Source: Erodium maritimum (lineage: Eukaryota; Streptophyta; Magnoliopsida; Geraniales; Geraniaceae). From it: 64,000 nt of DNA. The notes under the pieces are model-generated. The model made no database searches. It was given only the letters and a program-made list of their open reading frames with translations, and was not told the origin of the DNA. Below, piece by piece: positions 23,657 to 35,802 of this stretch. How positions within the stretch are numbered: the first letter of the stretch is position 1; each line of letters opens with the position of its first letter. The DNA is taken from positions 60,706,803 through 60,770,802 of the forward strand of contig OY997588.1 in the NCBI GenBank assembly GCA_963921825.1, in the 5' to 3' direction. The position numbers were made by a program, and so were the translations under genes.

Positions 23657-24724
23657 ATACAAGTCATCAAAACGGGCCTCTTCCCAGCCTACAACCTGGA
23701 TGTGGGCCTAATAGGTCACTATCCAGTTATTGAGTCGTCCATACCGAACATAAAATCCCGGGAGACGCTCATATTATAGGACCATTGTGGTGGAATCCAC
23801 ATGTCCTAGGAACGAAAGTCGAATCTTCCAACATATCAGCCTGTCCAGATCAAGACTCACTCGGCACCACAAGAAATCATCAAGTATACACGGAGTCGGG
23901 ATATGAGCAGATGTTACCTCAGTGCCTAGGGAATTGGCCAAGATGGATCTGATCGAAGCGTTCCTTACATCGCATGGGACGTTGAAAGCCCGTACTCCAA
24001 TATCCATGAAACGAAACGGCATGGTGCTCTGCTTCATGTATGGTAAACGAAGCACGATAAGCACTGGGTATCCACTAAAGGTCCACGACCCTTGATGGAG
24101 GATGCCTTCCATGGTCGGACCGGACGAGAAATGGAACGCCACGATGCTCTTTGTGAGGCATTCCACCTCTAAGCCCAGACCTTCCAATTCTGAATCATGA
24201 GACCGCTGAGGGTGTTAACATTGCAACTTGCATCACCACTTTTCGGACGATGAGGGAGTGAAAGTAGCGACCTTCGGACTCCACCAGAATGGCTTCAATC
24301 GAGACGACGCTTATGGTGTCCTCATCATATTGATCATCCTCGAGGGCTAACGGTCCCAATTGTTTTTGAATCTCTACCGGCCTCTTTAAGACAAGGGTCG
24401 AGGATGATGCCCTGGTGGAGCGCGACATAGCGGTTGTTAGGATAGATCCGGTTGGAGCAGAAACGGTTCTTCCGGACGTTGCTTGCGGTAGTTGAAGGCG
24501 GGGCCAAACACGGTTTTTACCCGATGGTATTTGGTGGCTGCGAAGATGGGGAAAACGTCCCCAAAGGGAGAGGTCATTAACCGGAGGAGAGAGCTGGAGG
24601 GTCCTCCTACAGAAGCTCTCCAGGTCAGTAGATCTATAGGAGGAGGTCCCGGTAGCAGATTTCCGGTGCTTTTCTCCATGACCCGATTTGCACCAAACGA
24701 GCCTCCCATGGGATGAGGAGGCTC

Positions 24725-24747
24725 GGGGGGGGGGGGGGGGGGGGGGG
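24725..24747. repeat. Homopolymer run of 23 G
   Basis: An uninterrupted G tract within the Pro-codon region of the LINE ORF1 fragment. Runs this long are error-prone in sequencing, so the exact length and the local frame are unreliable. Confidence 0.9.
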
Positions 24748-24799
24748 TGGCTAGCGTGGAGGTCGATGGTAGTTTAGAGGGAGTGGTCATGTGAGAGGC

Positions 24800-26785
24800 G
24801 ACGGTGGTTCGTGGGAGAGAGAGGCGGAAATTCGTGGGAGAAGAAATGGAAGGACTAAACCCTATTCATTTTACTCTCTGAGGTCTCGAGTTAAGAAATT
24901 TACTTCTTTTTTTAAGTTTCAAATTTAATCAGTGCTTGAACTAGTTTTTGCTTTCGTTTGACTATTTTTTTTATTGAAGGTTAGAATAATTTGAATCGAG
25001 AGATTGAATTTAATTTATAATCTTTACAAGTTTACTATACTTTATATGGAATCAAACTTGAAATATTTACTCCAAATTCTGGTGGGGAGTAAGACTAACG
25101 GTGAGAGTTCCTCCCTTGGTCGATCCTAAGGTTTTTTGTTGTCTTCGATGTCTCTTGCTCATGTCCCGTCCACCCATCCCGATTTATTACCACTACCTCC
25201 TCCTCCTCCTCCTCTGGCAATCAATCGACTGTCACCTATGTTGTTGCCTCAACTGCGAGGTTGTTTTTCTACCTATGGTAGATCTGTTGAGGTCCTTAAT
25301 CTCCTTTGTCGCCCTTCGATCATCCAACCTCATCAAAGGCAAATCTCGGGTCTCAACGACGAGCTCATGGCACACCCGATTACTCGGGGCCTTTGTGAAG
25401 GGAAATTTCAGCCCCTTTTCTAGATCTGGACAGTGAAAACTTTGATCGGGTTCATGGAGATTGGAATCAAAGGCTGGTAGTGAAGGTACCAACCAATGTA
25501 AAATCGAATGCGGCGTTGTGTCATCGTGGATCAACGATAAGAGCTCTTTTTGGCCCAAATAACTAGGGAAGATCTATTACTCAGCCTCGCTAGGTGAATG
25601 AGTACCAGACGGGAGAGCGGGATGCTATTGAGGAGGCACGTCCCGTCCCAACGGGATCTGAAGAGAACCGATCCCAAGTATCCTTCTTTTCTTATGGACC
25701 TCTTTGGCAACCTGACAACATCCTCACCTCCACCCAAGGTTCTCCAACGAGGGATCAACATGTCCTCTAGACAGTACAGATCCGTCTGAGTCGAGACATG
25801 AAAAGCATGTCCTCGCGTGTCTCAAAGAGTGAGTAGGAAACTTCTCCCAACTTGTTTACCTGGATAAGTCGGGGGCCGTAGTTATATGGTGAGCGTTTTG
25901 GTCTTCATTGCTTTCATATTAATTATGAGAGTAAATTTCCATAGAGGACACGACTAGACAAATCTGATTCATACAACTTGTCTCCATACATCGAATCAAT
26001 AGATCAGGAGTGGGAAGGGGACTCACCTCCACACGTCCAAGAGCGCCCATTAGACCAGAGTGCGACCAAATGAGACGAAGAACAACAAATGTCCAGGCTA
26101 AGCTGAAGAACCGATACAACGTGGCCTTGATGGAGGCGAAAAAAATTGATTAAAATTCCTAATTCATATAAAATAAAACAATAAGAGTCATTTTTCAACT
26201 TAAAGATTGAATAATTTGAAATGGTACTAAAATTAGAATACGAGAAACCCTCTATAACAGAACCTCTAAAACCTAGTTGTCGTTGTTGCCTCTAACGGCG
26301 GCTCTTCTTCTCCTCCTCCAATCCACTGAGTAATATGGCTTGTTCTAGGTATTTCCTTTTAGAATACATGGTGTGTTCATCCCTTTTGGGTTTACGTCGA
26401 TAAATTTCCTGATTTCGGGTTGATTTGGTCGTCTTTTTCTCTTTTTTGCAGGGTCGAGAGTCGGTGCTACTATGTAACTATAACTGTCAACACCCTGGCA
26501 TCCACACTATCGAATTGTGGAGGCCATGGTGTTGATGGGTGGCCATATGGTGGCTAATTTATATTATGGTTCAACGAGACATAACCTAGAATCGCCAGAC
26601 ATGGGCTTTGATGATTGCGGGACGCTGATGTGGAGCAGGGGCATGCTCTTTAATCCTACCCCTCCGTGTCCTAGAGCACTCCTCATATTCATCCGAGTTG
26701 AGGCAGAAGACATGTCAGATGCGTGCAATCAATTGAAGAGGGTTGAATCCCCTACGTATACACATAGGATAGTCATATTTCATAT
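24800..26785. other. No confident gene; possible captured gene pieces
   Basis: Two stretches stand out. At 25136-25423 (+) a frame of about 95 aa has a PPPPPP run and no family resemblance. At 26270-26480 the plus strand has a leader-like stretch with AAAACCTAG, an ATG at 26336, a GT donor-like site just after and a pyrimidine tract ending TTTTTTGCAG near 26452, which looks like a first exon plus intron of a small gene. I cannot follow it to a protein, so I make no gene call. Confidence 0.3.
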
Positions 26786-27386
26786 AGAAAATTTCAATAT
26801 AATACTCTGACAAACATTTATTTGTAATATAATACCTGAGACTATTTTTTTGCAATATAATATACTGACAAACATTCATTTTCAGTTTAGTACCTAATCG
26901 TTACTTTGCTGTTATTTTCTATCCAAAGAGTGTAAAAAGTCCAAAATACTCCTCACTAACAATCAAATTTTCAAAAGCATGTCATTGGTTCTTCAACCCA
27001 TACAATTTGCAAAATATCACAATTCTCCTTCATTTATCTTCAAGATTTTAAAATTTTCCATCAAAATCATTCTTTTAAAAAAATATATAAAAAAAAATTA
27101 TTTCAAAAAATATTTTAAAAAATCAATTTTTTTTTATAAATCAATTTTTGTAAGGTTATTATTGGTATTTTGAAAAAAAAATCAAAAGGTATTATTGGTA
27201 TTTTGGAAAAATTGAGGGTCATGTGCTTCACACGTTTCCACTTACCATCCAAAATTGATGGAAAAATAACGGTAGGTACTAAACTGAAAATAAATGTTTG
27301 TCAGGGTATTATATTGCAAAAAAACAGTCTCGGGTATTATTTTGCATATAAATGTTTGTTGGGGTATTATATATTGAAGTTTTTCC
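26786..27386. mobile_element. Long-TIR element of the Mutator-like family
   Basis: Both arms, over 150 bp each, are inverted copies: the left arm starts AGAAAATTTCAATATAATAC and the right arm ends GTATTATATATTGAAGTTTTTCC. They share the words CAAACATTTAT and CCATCCAAAATTGATGG with the other members. The interior is AT-rich without ORF. The flanking nonamers ATTTCATAT and TATTTATAT match only in part, so the duplication has decayed or was imperfect. Likely an old copy. Confidence 0.75.
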
Positions 27387-27744
27387 TATTTATATGTTGT
27401 CCTTATATGTTTCATTACATCTCAACATTACGATGAAAATCAACTATTCTTGTTTAAGAGTTAGCGTCTCAGATCTTATGAGATTTGAGACTATGCTTAA
27501 CCTTTCTTTTTGGTCTTTCATATATTATTCGTAATAAAGATGAACTCCAATTATGCTGAAGAATGAATAATTGGAAATGGTTGTTCAATCCCAGTATCAA
27601 GCGATACACTTTTTTTTTTATAAATAATTAGGAATGTTTTAGTTTCATTTAAATAATACCAAAGTAGATGACATGATCAAAATTTTCCGATTTAATCTAG
27701 TTTGTTATGTAATTTCTAATTAGTATAGAGAAATTGTGCTTTTT

Positions 27745-29191
27745 AGGACCCAATTGTGGAGAAATTTAAGGCTTTTTCAAATCTCTAGCAAGCAAAGGAT
27801 CAGAGTCTTGCAGGTAGGGTTGTGTTGATAAAATCTACTTTATCGGCCTTACCCATCTTTTATATGTCCCTCTTTCGGGTTCTGAAGAAAGTCATCCAGA
27901 TTATGGAGGGTTGGCAGAGGAAATTTTTATGGCAAAATAGTGTAGCGAAGCGGACCATTCATAAAGTTAAATGGGATGATGTGTGCAAATCAAGAAAGGA
28001 AGGGGGACTGGGAATTCGTCATTTGGAAGAGGTTAAGTTAAGCCTCTTAGCCAAATGGTAGTGGTGTTTTGCGGAAGAGGAAGATAGTCTTTGGAAGAGA
28101 GTCATTTGTGCTATTTACGGGTGGGATGTTCGGGATTGGGACCTATCGGTGATGGACAAAAAAGGTAATTCTTTCATTGTCAATCAAATTATAGCAATAC
28201 CAGACGATCCTAGTTTTGGTCACAGTTTGGGAATCAAATTGTGCATTGGAAACTGGGGGATGGTAAGAGTATTCGTTTCTAGGAAGATAGATGGCTATGT
28301 GATGTTCCTTTGCGGGCTAAATATCCTGAATTAGTGGCGGTTTCTTCTCTCAAAAGGGCAACTGTAGATGGGTTTTGTATGGGTGACAGGTGGAATGTGG
28401 ATTACAGGCAAGACCTATGGCCTGAGGAGGATTCAAAGGCTTGTGAGTTTGCTTTCTCTGTCGTGCTCATTTCGGGTGACGTCGGGTTCTAGAGATTGTT
28501 TGGTGTGGACAAAATTTGTTTCGGGTCCTTTCCCACTTCGTCTCCAACATGGGCAAGCTTCCTTTGGGTGGTAGGGATACCTCCTAAAGATTGCACTTTT
28601 ATGTGGCTGATTCTACATAATGCGGTTCCCCCTCTTAACTTTTTTGAAATCATGTGGTTGCCGAATTCCCATAAATGCAATGTTGTGCTATTTCTATAAA
28701 TATTACTTTGAGGATCAAGAACATTTGTCCCTTCACTTTGACTTTTCGTGGGGTCTATGGGGGAGGATTTATAGGTTGTGGGGCTTACATTGGGTTATGC
28801 CGAAAGAGATGGGCACTTGTTTAGAGGTTTGGAGGTCTTGGTGAGATATTCTACGGTGTGGTTCCTTTGGATTCAAAGAAATAATGCAACTTATCGAACA
28901 AAATTGTCTACCGTAGACTTGGTGCTAAGGAGTATTCAAGAGTTCAGTTTTAATTTGCTTCAGACTGAAGGACGACTAATTTTAGAAGCATCGTGGGCGG
29001 ATTGGTTGGCAAATTCAGTTTCATACCTAGGTATGTTGAGCCCCTCTGCAGAAGGTGGTAATCAGCTAGGTGCACGAGGAGATTTCGACTTCTTTTTTGT
29101 TGTTTTTTGTTTCTTCGATTTACCGTTATGAACCTGATCTCTCCTGAGATGATCGGTTCCACGTTGTATAATTGTAAATCTTAATATCAAT
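27745..29191 (+). mobile_element. LINE 3' fragment: end of reverse transcriptase ORF and tail
   Basis: The plus strand encodes the C-terminal part of a plant L1-type ORF2: RVVLIKSTLSALPIFYMSLF, then WQRKFLWQ and KVKWDDVCKSRKEGGLGIRH (27822-28061), the usual bridge after the polymerase. There follow remnants of the zf-RVT region (WLILHNAVPPLNFF, 28600) and a C-terminal WFLWIQRNNATYR segment (28860-28900). Several stops and frame changes split it (for example after LLAKW near 28061), so it is dead. The end, with TGTAAATCTTAATATCAATC and an A-rich stretch near 29170-29205, looks like a LINE 3' end. Endonuclease and most of the polymerase are missing, consistent with 5' truncation. Confidence 0.85.
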
Positions 29192-29611
29192 CAAAATTTC
29201 AACATCAAAAGCATCCCCACTGACGAAAGACAAGTTTATCCAGCCGAACCTGCCCTGCTGTCATTCAAAATATATACTATCAACTAAATATAATCGTGTC
29301 CTCGCTGTTCCAAATGAAATTGGCACAGACTGCATAACACACTCGAATTCCCAAAATACCAGTACTTTAAAACCAGACATCCGTTTAAAAAAAAACAGAC
29401 ATCAATCTCATACTAAGTTCTCACACAATAATAACATTAATAACTAGAGAAATATCCATAAGAGGGTGATATGGTCTTTCCAACTATTGACAAGAGAAGT
29501 CTTTAAAAAGGCCAAAGAGTCTATAAATCAGTCGAGTGGCCATATAACTCAGATTTTACATTCAACTGAGTAAAACTCTGTTATAATAGATCAACGGCCT
29601 GAACCTGTAAG
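29192..29611. other. 3' flank of the SUMO gene
   Basis: Non-coding DNA that should include the 3' untranslated region of SUMO (minus strand). AATAAT/AATATT words occur near 29440 but no strong polyadenylation signal was singled out. No repeat ends seen. Confidence 0.4.
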
Positions 29612-31795
29612 CTAAGCACTCGAACCACCCCCAGTCTGGTGCAGCATGGCATCAATCTCATCCCCGTCCTCCATTTCAAGCTGCAACGTCACAATACTAG
29701 TATTAGAAACAGGGCATCATAAACGAGAGCGGAAACACACAAACACATACAAAGAGATACCTCATCGGGAGTCTGCTCTGCACGGAGACGACGACCATCA
29801 AACAAGAATGCAATAGAGTTCATCTCCACTGATTGCCTATCACAGTATGCATTCATGAGCTTCTTCAGTTGGGTGCTTCTCTTAATTCTGAAAAACACTT
29901 CATTGCCATCCTACAAACACAAGTAGACCAGATCAATATCTTGCATGTTGGCTGAAGATGATAACATTGCAAAACACAGTCAAAGCTTCAAAATCACTTC
30001 TCTTGTGGACACAATGAATACTCATCAGCATATATCAATCTATACCCAACCAGATTCGAATGTCACTATGATTCCAATCTACGGTACTAAATGTTTTCCA
30101 GGCAAAGCAAATGCACTGGTATTGTGTTATTTGTACCAACAGTGAAGATATAAAACAGATTATGATGTTACATAACTGCAAGAAAGACATTCCTGAAATC
30201 AGGTACAGAGAGAAAGAGGTTAGACTCCTGTTGGAGATACAATTGCTGTAAGCTTACAAGTTAAGGAAAATTTTCCAAATTACTAACGTTTTTGACATTG
30301 ACTACAACTGCAAAATTGTGAATGTTCCTTTGACATCACAAACCACAAGATAACCACTAATCACTAATATCACCCAGTTCTACCCCACTGTAACAACTAG
30401 AATATACTTCAGTAGAAGGAAGCCCTTACGAGATTGCATCCCCTTTATTGCAATGACATGATCTTCACAACACATAATGCATATGCCAAAAGATACCATC
30501 AAATTTAACACCTGTAATAAGTTATTCATTTCATACTACAGCCAATTGAAGTAATATATGGTAAACGAAATCCAGCATGTCCTGTACCGATTTTGGTGGC
30601 AATAAACTACATTTGCATTTAACAGGATGACTATACCAGAGCAACCATTATAATCAACTATTGCAAAGTCCTCTAAGGAACCTAACATGGAAAGCCACAG
30701 CAATACTATCTTAACAAGATACCATGTTGTACTGCAACATGGCCCAAAGTATAAGCATTTATTCTAGGAATGATTGTAAAAAAACTTGCAGTAAAGTATG
30801 CACGTTTTGCAAATACTATAGGTGAACTATTTTTTTTTTGTTTTGCAAATGACATCCTCAAAGTATTTCCCGTCTGCGAATCAAGTATCTTAAACGGAAA
30901 TTAGTGAAGTGACAATCACGTGACTTCAAATGACAATTTTTCCATTTGAATTATACATGTATGTATTCAGTATTGCATGTCATTTGAAAAAAAAATAGTT
31001 CACCGATATTTTTGCAAAACGAGCGCAGTTCACCACAGCTTTTTACAATCATCCCTTCATTCTATTCCAAGAGCATACAACTAACTGCTTCAGAAGACAA
31101 AGGAAGCCAATTCAAAAGGCTCCCAAACAACATGATCTGGGTCTGACCGTTCATGTATGCCCTATGCCATATTCCGCAAGTAGGGTGACACGAGCACTAG
31201 AGCAACAACCATCCATCCCCACCCCATCAAACACTAAGCAAAATAGCCAGCCAAAATTCAAGAGGATAAAAATTAATAGCATCAGATGGTAGTATGGCAA
31301 GTCAATTAAAATCTGAAAAATCAAATAGACAATATCTGCAACCCAAACTCATGACACAAAGAAAGCGCATAATCTTAAGAACACACCTACACACACAAAC
31401 TGCAGAGAAAATGTGAAATCAAGGAATGCTTAGGGTTAGTCTCGCTGCCAAATAACACAAGCATTCACGAAAGAGGAAATTCCATTTAGCTCCAACACAA
31501 CCTTGTGTGCAATAATCATCCACAAAAACCCTAGAAAGCGGCAATGGGCTATACGATTATATATTAACAAAACCTAGAAACCAAATTCAATACAGAACAA
31601 TTCATGGAATTTTCACATTCCAAACCTCCGAATCAACGAGAGCAACAACGAATCATGGAATCGATGAAGACGAAGACATGTGGAGAAAGTTAGAGAGAGA
31701 GAGAGACGAACCTGTCCCTTGACTTTGAGGTTGATGTGAGCGCCACCCTGATCGGCGGGCTTCTTGTCCTCCTCCTGGTTCGTCATTCCAGACAT
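29612..31795 (-). CDS. SUMO: Small ubiquitin-like modifier (SUMO1/2 type)
   Basis: Three exons on the minus strand: 31795-31712, 29910-29761 and 29680-29612, all GT-AG and in phase, giving 100 aa. SUMO is attached to lysines of nuclear and other proteins by the E1-E2-E3 cascade, especially under heat and oxidative stress. Exon 1 gives [18 protein letters not shown] and the start of the beta-grasp fold; exon 2 gives [19 protein letters not shown] and [16 protein letters not shown]; exon 3 ends [13 protein letters not shown]. The di-glycine at residues 95-96 is followed by GSSA, which SUMO proteases remove. Length and residues agree with the canonical plant SUMO1/2 class, not the divergent ones. 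Intron 1 is 1801 bp and holds a MITE; intron 2 is 80 bp. All key residues are present, so it should be functional. Confidence 0.97.
30767..31055. mobile_element. MITE in SUMO intron 1, Mutator-like
   Basis: A 289-bp element with inverted arms beginning GGAATGATTGTAAAAA and ending TTTTTACAATCATCCC, with GGTGAACTATTTTTTTTT-type inner words on both arms. Flanking nonamers TTTATTCTA (30758-30766) and TTCATTCTA (31056-31064) differ at one position, fitting a 9-bp target duplication. No ORF. It is far from both splice sites. Confidence 0.82.
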
Positions 31796-32058
31796 TTTCT
31801 TCGAAGAAAGTCGCAGAGTTTAGGTCTCTTCGATTCTCTGTTGCAGCTCTCTGATATACAGTCTCGTGACCCATCTACTGTTTCAGTTTTATAGCCCTGT
31901 TTTACAAATTGTGGATGATCGGAAGGCTCTTGTGCGTCTGGATCTCTTGATCCAACGGATGTTAATATTTCGTGGAATGTGGATTAACTAATCTAACACA
32001 TTCTTTTTGTTATTTATATATCAAAGTTTATAAATTATAGATTTTTGGGATGAAAGGT
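31796..32058. promoter_or_regulatory. Upstream region of SUMO
   Basis: About 260 bp between the SUMO start codon and the retroposon target site. It must hold the leader and at least the proximal promoter (minus strand). A TATA-like TATATCAGAG occurs at about 31858-31850 on the minus strand, which is close to the ATG; I cannot tell if it is used. The retroposon inserted about 280 bp upstream of the ATG. Confidence 0.35.
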
Positions 32059-32075
32059 GTAATATTCGTCACTTT

Positions 32076-33384
32076 GTTTTTGAAACGGGAAAGAAGTATT
32101 GTATTACGATTTCACATCATGCTTACAAGTAGCGACATAACAGTCTCGGATACCAGATTTCTGTCCTAGTCGGTCGTAGCCCGTCGGGCGCACATGGTTC
32201 CATACATATAGTCTGCTTTGTTTCGCAGATCCAACCTTAAGAGTTCCTCGATCCAAGGTTTCAAACGAAAAATAGACCACCAACCTAAGCCTATCTAGCC
32301 AAAATTTTATTCGACCTAATACAGTGAAAATAGAGTGTAACTTAGCCTTTACTGCGGATTCCCCGAGACCTCCCCGCTGCAGTTGTCTCGGGTCTGTGGG
32401 TATAGTCCCTAGACGGTCCTCCCCACCCTCTCCATGGGGGATCATTCACCCCCCGGGGGATTACAGCCCCCCCGGGCTTAAAACTCGTTCCTGATCCTGT
32501 CCAGTAGTGTTCGGAGGCGTCGAGGTCTCCTCTATTCCATCTGGGACCGCTGGCTTATGTCTTGTCTTGATCTTCCTAGGCCTGGGTCCAATAACAGGGT
32601 TGAACCGCATAATTCCCCGACGGACCAAAGGTATGTCGCTCAGTGCATACCGATTCACCGGGGGCTTTGGGCTGCCAGGCAGCCTGGGATTGGGTGATAC
32701 CTCCCTCCGACCGATCGGCGATTGTGGCCTGGGTCATGGTGGCAACAGCCCGTATCGTTTTGACAATGAAGGAGTTGGTCCCAAAACCCTAGGGAGAGCA
32801 CCTCGATTCCCCGAGTCTGCATGCACCCTAAGGTTTGCTCTCCTAGGTATCGTCGGCGGTCGTGACATCCGAGTCGACGGGGGGATCAACATGCATGGTG
32901 GGGGAAAAACAGCTCCGGTGGGGGGACGGGGGCCATCACCCGATAATGGATGCCACGATAAAACTCAGTCCGGCCCCAGTCCATACACGGGCGTTGATTC
33001 CAGGGGCGTGCTTCGAGAATCAGGACAGGCTCCATCGGAGGTTCTCTGATCCACGACAGCAGTTACGGCCATAAAGGTCCCGGGGCTCCTCCCTGCATGG
33101 ACCACCCACCCCGGAGATACATGGGCATGGGCTCCATGATGGGACGAGGCCGGGGAGGGTTCTCCGGCATCCATGGTGACGTACGGCACGCACAAGTGTG
33201 ATGACGATGGGAACCTTGGAGAACCATAATTGGAGAGAGAGGTGGAGTGGAAACTGAGGAGGAGAGATTTGTTGTAGGGGATGAAGTGGTTAGGAGGAGC
33301 GGCGGCATGGCTGACGGTGGCGGCAGTGACAGTAAACCCTAGAGGGTAGAGAGAAACCTCACGAAGAGGTGGACAGAGAGCTAT
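32076..33384 (-). mobile_element. 1.3-kb LINE-mobilised retroposon, copy 1
   Basis: Minus-strand element of 1309 bp between perfect-but-one 17-bp direct repeats GTAATATTC(G/T)TCACTTT (32059-32075 and 33385-33401). Its 3' end reads CTTTCCCGTTTCAAAAAC, an A-rich tail. Long target duplications and an A-rich 3' end mean retroposition by LINE machinery. From ATG 33308 a frame of about 81 codons (MPPLLLTTSSPTTNLSSSVS...) is followed by other short frames with Gly/Pro-rich content; no reverse transcriptase. A second copy at 44120-53555 has the same two ends and nearly the same net size, so this appears to be a defined non-autonomous unit, not a randomly truncated LINE. Confidence 0.75.
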
Positions 33385-33401
33385 GTAATATTCTTCACTT
33401 T

Positions 33402-33959
33402 AAATATCAATTGCAAAAGAGTACATCAGAAAAATCCTAACCATAAAATAAATGAGTCATTATACCGTAAAAGGCTCCAATAGGTATCTTTACAAAAAAA
33501 ACTCTAAGACAAGTAATCTTGTATAACCGGTTTTGGAATTGCCATATAGGCGTATTGAAAATAAAGCTAAGTTATGACGAAACCAATTATTACTGCTCAA
33601 GGTGTAGCCTTCATGATCAATTCGTTGTATTAAACTGAACCTGCGATCATTGATTTCAAAAGGAGACAAAAGGACTCATTCGATTAACCAGAACCATAAT
33701 CGAGAGAGGGGTCGAGGAGGGTGCGGTGGTGGATGTCATGGGAGAGGCGGTGTCCGAGACGACGATGACGGCTTCAATGACGGCGGCCTTAGAGGGTGTG
33801 GTGGTGGAGGTCAGGGAGGAGGCCGCGCCGATGGCAGGGGTTGATCAGGAGAGATGACCCGATAGATCAGAACACACATCGATATATTACTCTAACACAT
33901 AAGTAATATAAAGCCGCTTTAATTTTATTTCTAATGATGATATATATATATATATTTGG
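33402..33959. other. No gene; Gly-rich frame only
   Basis: At 33650-33844 (+) a TTG-started frame encodes RGRGGCGGGCHGRGG-like repeats. It has no ATG and no RNA-binding domain beside it. It may be the basic Gly-rich part of the LINE ORF1 that continues at 33960, which has the same strand. The rest is AT-rich. Confidence 0.3.
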
Positions 33960-34325
33960 ACATTTATGATTGAACTACGGGCACTAAGACTAACACCCAG
34001 ATCATGTCCGGGTCTCTCCAACGTATAGCAAACTACCCACATTCTACTTCAATTGTGGGAGGATTGGTCATATTGTTCGAGGGTGTGATTGAGACTCAAT
34101 GTTTTGACAACTCACTATTGGAATTTTAGAAATACCTGAAAGCCTAGTCGTACGCGACAGACTAAGATGCCAAGGAATCCTTGTCTATCCCATCATGCTT
34201 TGGGACTTTGACCATGCACATTATACCTAAGGGCGCCTCACATCGGGGTGGTGGACCGTTAGTAACCTAGAACACTCTACCCTACAGTATAGTTGGACGG
34301 ATAGGTACTCTAGGCTAGGTAGGGG

Positions 34326-35193
34326 TAGGGATACAACATGGCGGGTTTCGTAAAACCTGACCCCGACCCAATCCCCAAAGTCTCACCCCGTCCCCAGCCC
34401 GAACCCGGGCATGCCCCAGTTACACCCCGCCTCGACCTGGATCGGATCAGGTCGGGAAATCCCCGACCCGCTCCACACCAGTTCTTTATCAAGCACAAAA
34501 TGTGAGGATTTAAAAAAATATTGAACTAATAGGACCCAAAATTTTGGATCAAGAAAAATTATTTACAAGTAAAACAAGTTCATTATATATAGTTCAACAA
34601 AGGAACTCAGAAAAAATATATGAGTTAAAAATAATAAGATGAGTCTCATTATATAGAAGTAAGAAGAGATGTTTTTGTATAACATGGACGATATAGGACT
34701 CTGGAAGTTGTTTGGAATCACATAGAGATTACTTAATTATATTACAAAAATAGACTAGGGAGCACAAACTATTAGTAGTTGAGTTGGTAGAACAAGTTAG
34801 TTATGAGTGCGAAGTTCTAGGTTCGAGTCTTACTCGTTTCAATTTTAATGTTATCATTTGTGCTACGTACATTGTATTTATATATTATTAACATTAATAT
34901 ATCACAAATTTATCTTAGTTGAGTTGGTAAAACCGCATCTTTAATTATCAGACCTACATGTCTTGTGTTCAAACCATGCTCTACTCATTTTTGAGTAAGG
35001 CTCACATGGTGGTGTAGTTTGACTTGGGCCTATCGGGGCGGGTTCGGGGTGGGGTTTAACAATCTCGGATCCGCCCGGCCCCGATCAACGTCCCGATCCC
35101 CGCCCCAAATGTGAATATACCTGATCTGTACCCGCCTCGATCGGGTCGGGACCACCATGTCCCCGTCAGAGCTGAGTCAAATTGTCATCCCTA
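34326..35193. mobile_element. Non-autonomous hAT element
   Basis: 868 bp with termini TAGGGATACAAC and GTCATCCCTA, flanked by a perfect 8-bp duplication GGTAGGGG (34318-34325 and 35194-35201), the hAT signature. The subterminal parts are GC-rich with alternating GGGTCGGGG / CCCCGACCC words on both arms. The interior (34500-35000) is AT-rich and carries two tRNA-like SINE heads. No transposase. Confidence 0.88.
34776..34976 (+). repeat. Two tRNA-derived SINE-like heads in tandem
   Basis: A-box-like TAGTTGAGTTGG at 34776-34787 and B-box-like GGTTCGAGTCT at 34820-34830, spaced as in RNA polymerase III promoters. A second A-box-like copy starts at 34916 with the same 12 bases and a weaker B-box TGTTCAAACC near 34966. 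Neither folds into an intact tRNA that I can see. Probably a SINE dimer or two SINEs in one orientation. Confidence 0.5.
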
Positions 35194-35802
35194 GGTAGGG
35201 GATCCTTATTGGAAAAACTTGATGCTCGGTCAATCCTTAGGAAGCAGGGAGAACGAAGCCTCGGGGACCTCCTCGATTGGAGCTACAGGACTAAAAAGGG
35301 GGTCGGCTGAAGAACCTCGTGAAAATCAGGCGAGGGCTTGTAAACAGCTTCGTCAAGAGGAATGGTAGGTAACCATGGCTTCAGGGACTTGCCTTGGGAG
35401 AGATCTTTGGTGAAGGCCATTCATCCCTATACAGAGGAGTTCAAGTTCTATTGCACTTCACATGGATATATGTAGTGGTTAGGCAATACCTTGAGCAATA
35501 CTCGTCAGTCTCGCGCTCCCCCCACCCTTCTCCTTTTGTATGCCTATGTGGCAAGTTCAATGTCGTCTATGACGGTTATATTGTCTGAGAGTTGTGTGTT
35601 CTAAGCCATTCGGGGACTCTTTACTTGTATTGGCTCTCCTAGTTTCATTACAAATAAAATCTGCATCGTTTAAGTAAAAAAAACTACATACCAAATGTAA
35701 ATATTAGGGTAGGTATGTATAGTTTCCAAAAACAAGTGTGTGCAAGTGCAATACGTGTATACGTTAGTGTTGGTAAACATAATTAACAACATATTTAACT
35801 AA

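Larger units (their letters stand above)
19362..24790 (-). mobile_element. LINE ORF1 (DUF4283 and zinc-knuckle type) fragment split by a solo LTR
   Basis: On the minus strand from ATG 24790: a Pro-rich N-terminus, then frames with the DUF4283 pattern: HSLIVRKVVMQ (24250), LEVECLTKSIVAFHFSSG, EGILHQGSWTFSGYP and VLIVLRLPYM (24187-24000), then IGVRAFNVPCDVRN and the WCRVSLDLDRLICW strand (23860-23800). A degenerate zinc-knuckle remnant, YERLPGF...YGRLNNW, follows near 23765-23700 with Cys residues lost. After the LTR (20194-23656) the C-terminal and 3' untranslated part resumes at 20193 and fades near 19362. Frame changes separate the pieces near 24190 and 24430. ORF1 proteins of this type bind RNA for LINE retroposition. 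No reverse transcriptase is attached. Confidence 0.6.
33960..35684 (+). mobile_element. LINE ORF1 zinc-knuckle fragment with 3' tail, split by a hAT element
   Basis: Plus-strand frame near 34010-34095 reads YSKLPTFYFNCGRIGHIVRGC, the zinc knuckle that ends plant DUF4283-type ORF1 proteins; the first Cys of the CCHC set is Tyr here. A stop follows directly. After the hAT insertion (34326-35193) the 3' part resumes at 35202 and ends with ACAAATAAAATCTGC and an A-run near 35677-35684, a retroposon tail. No reverse transcriptase. The 5' limit is uncertain. Confidence 0.55.

Noticed and set aside
33650-33844. Glycine-rich frame resembling an RNA-binding tail
   Set aside because: No ATG, no RRM or other domain in frame, next to LINE ORF1 sequence.
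34776-34976. Functional tRNA genes
   Set aside because: A and B boxes are recognisable but I could not find an acceptor stem or cloverleaf; the context is a hAT element.
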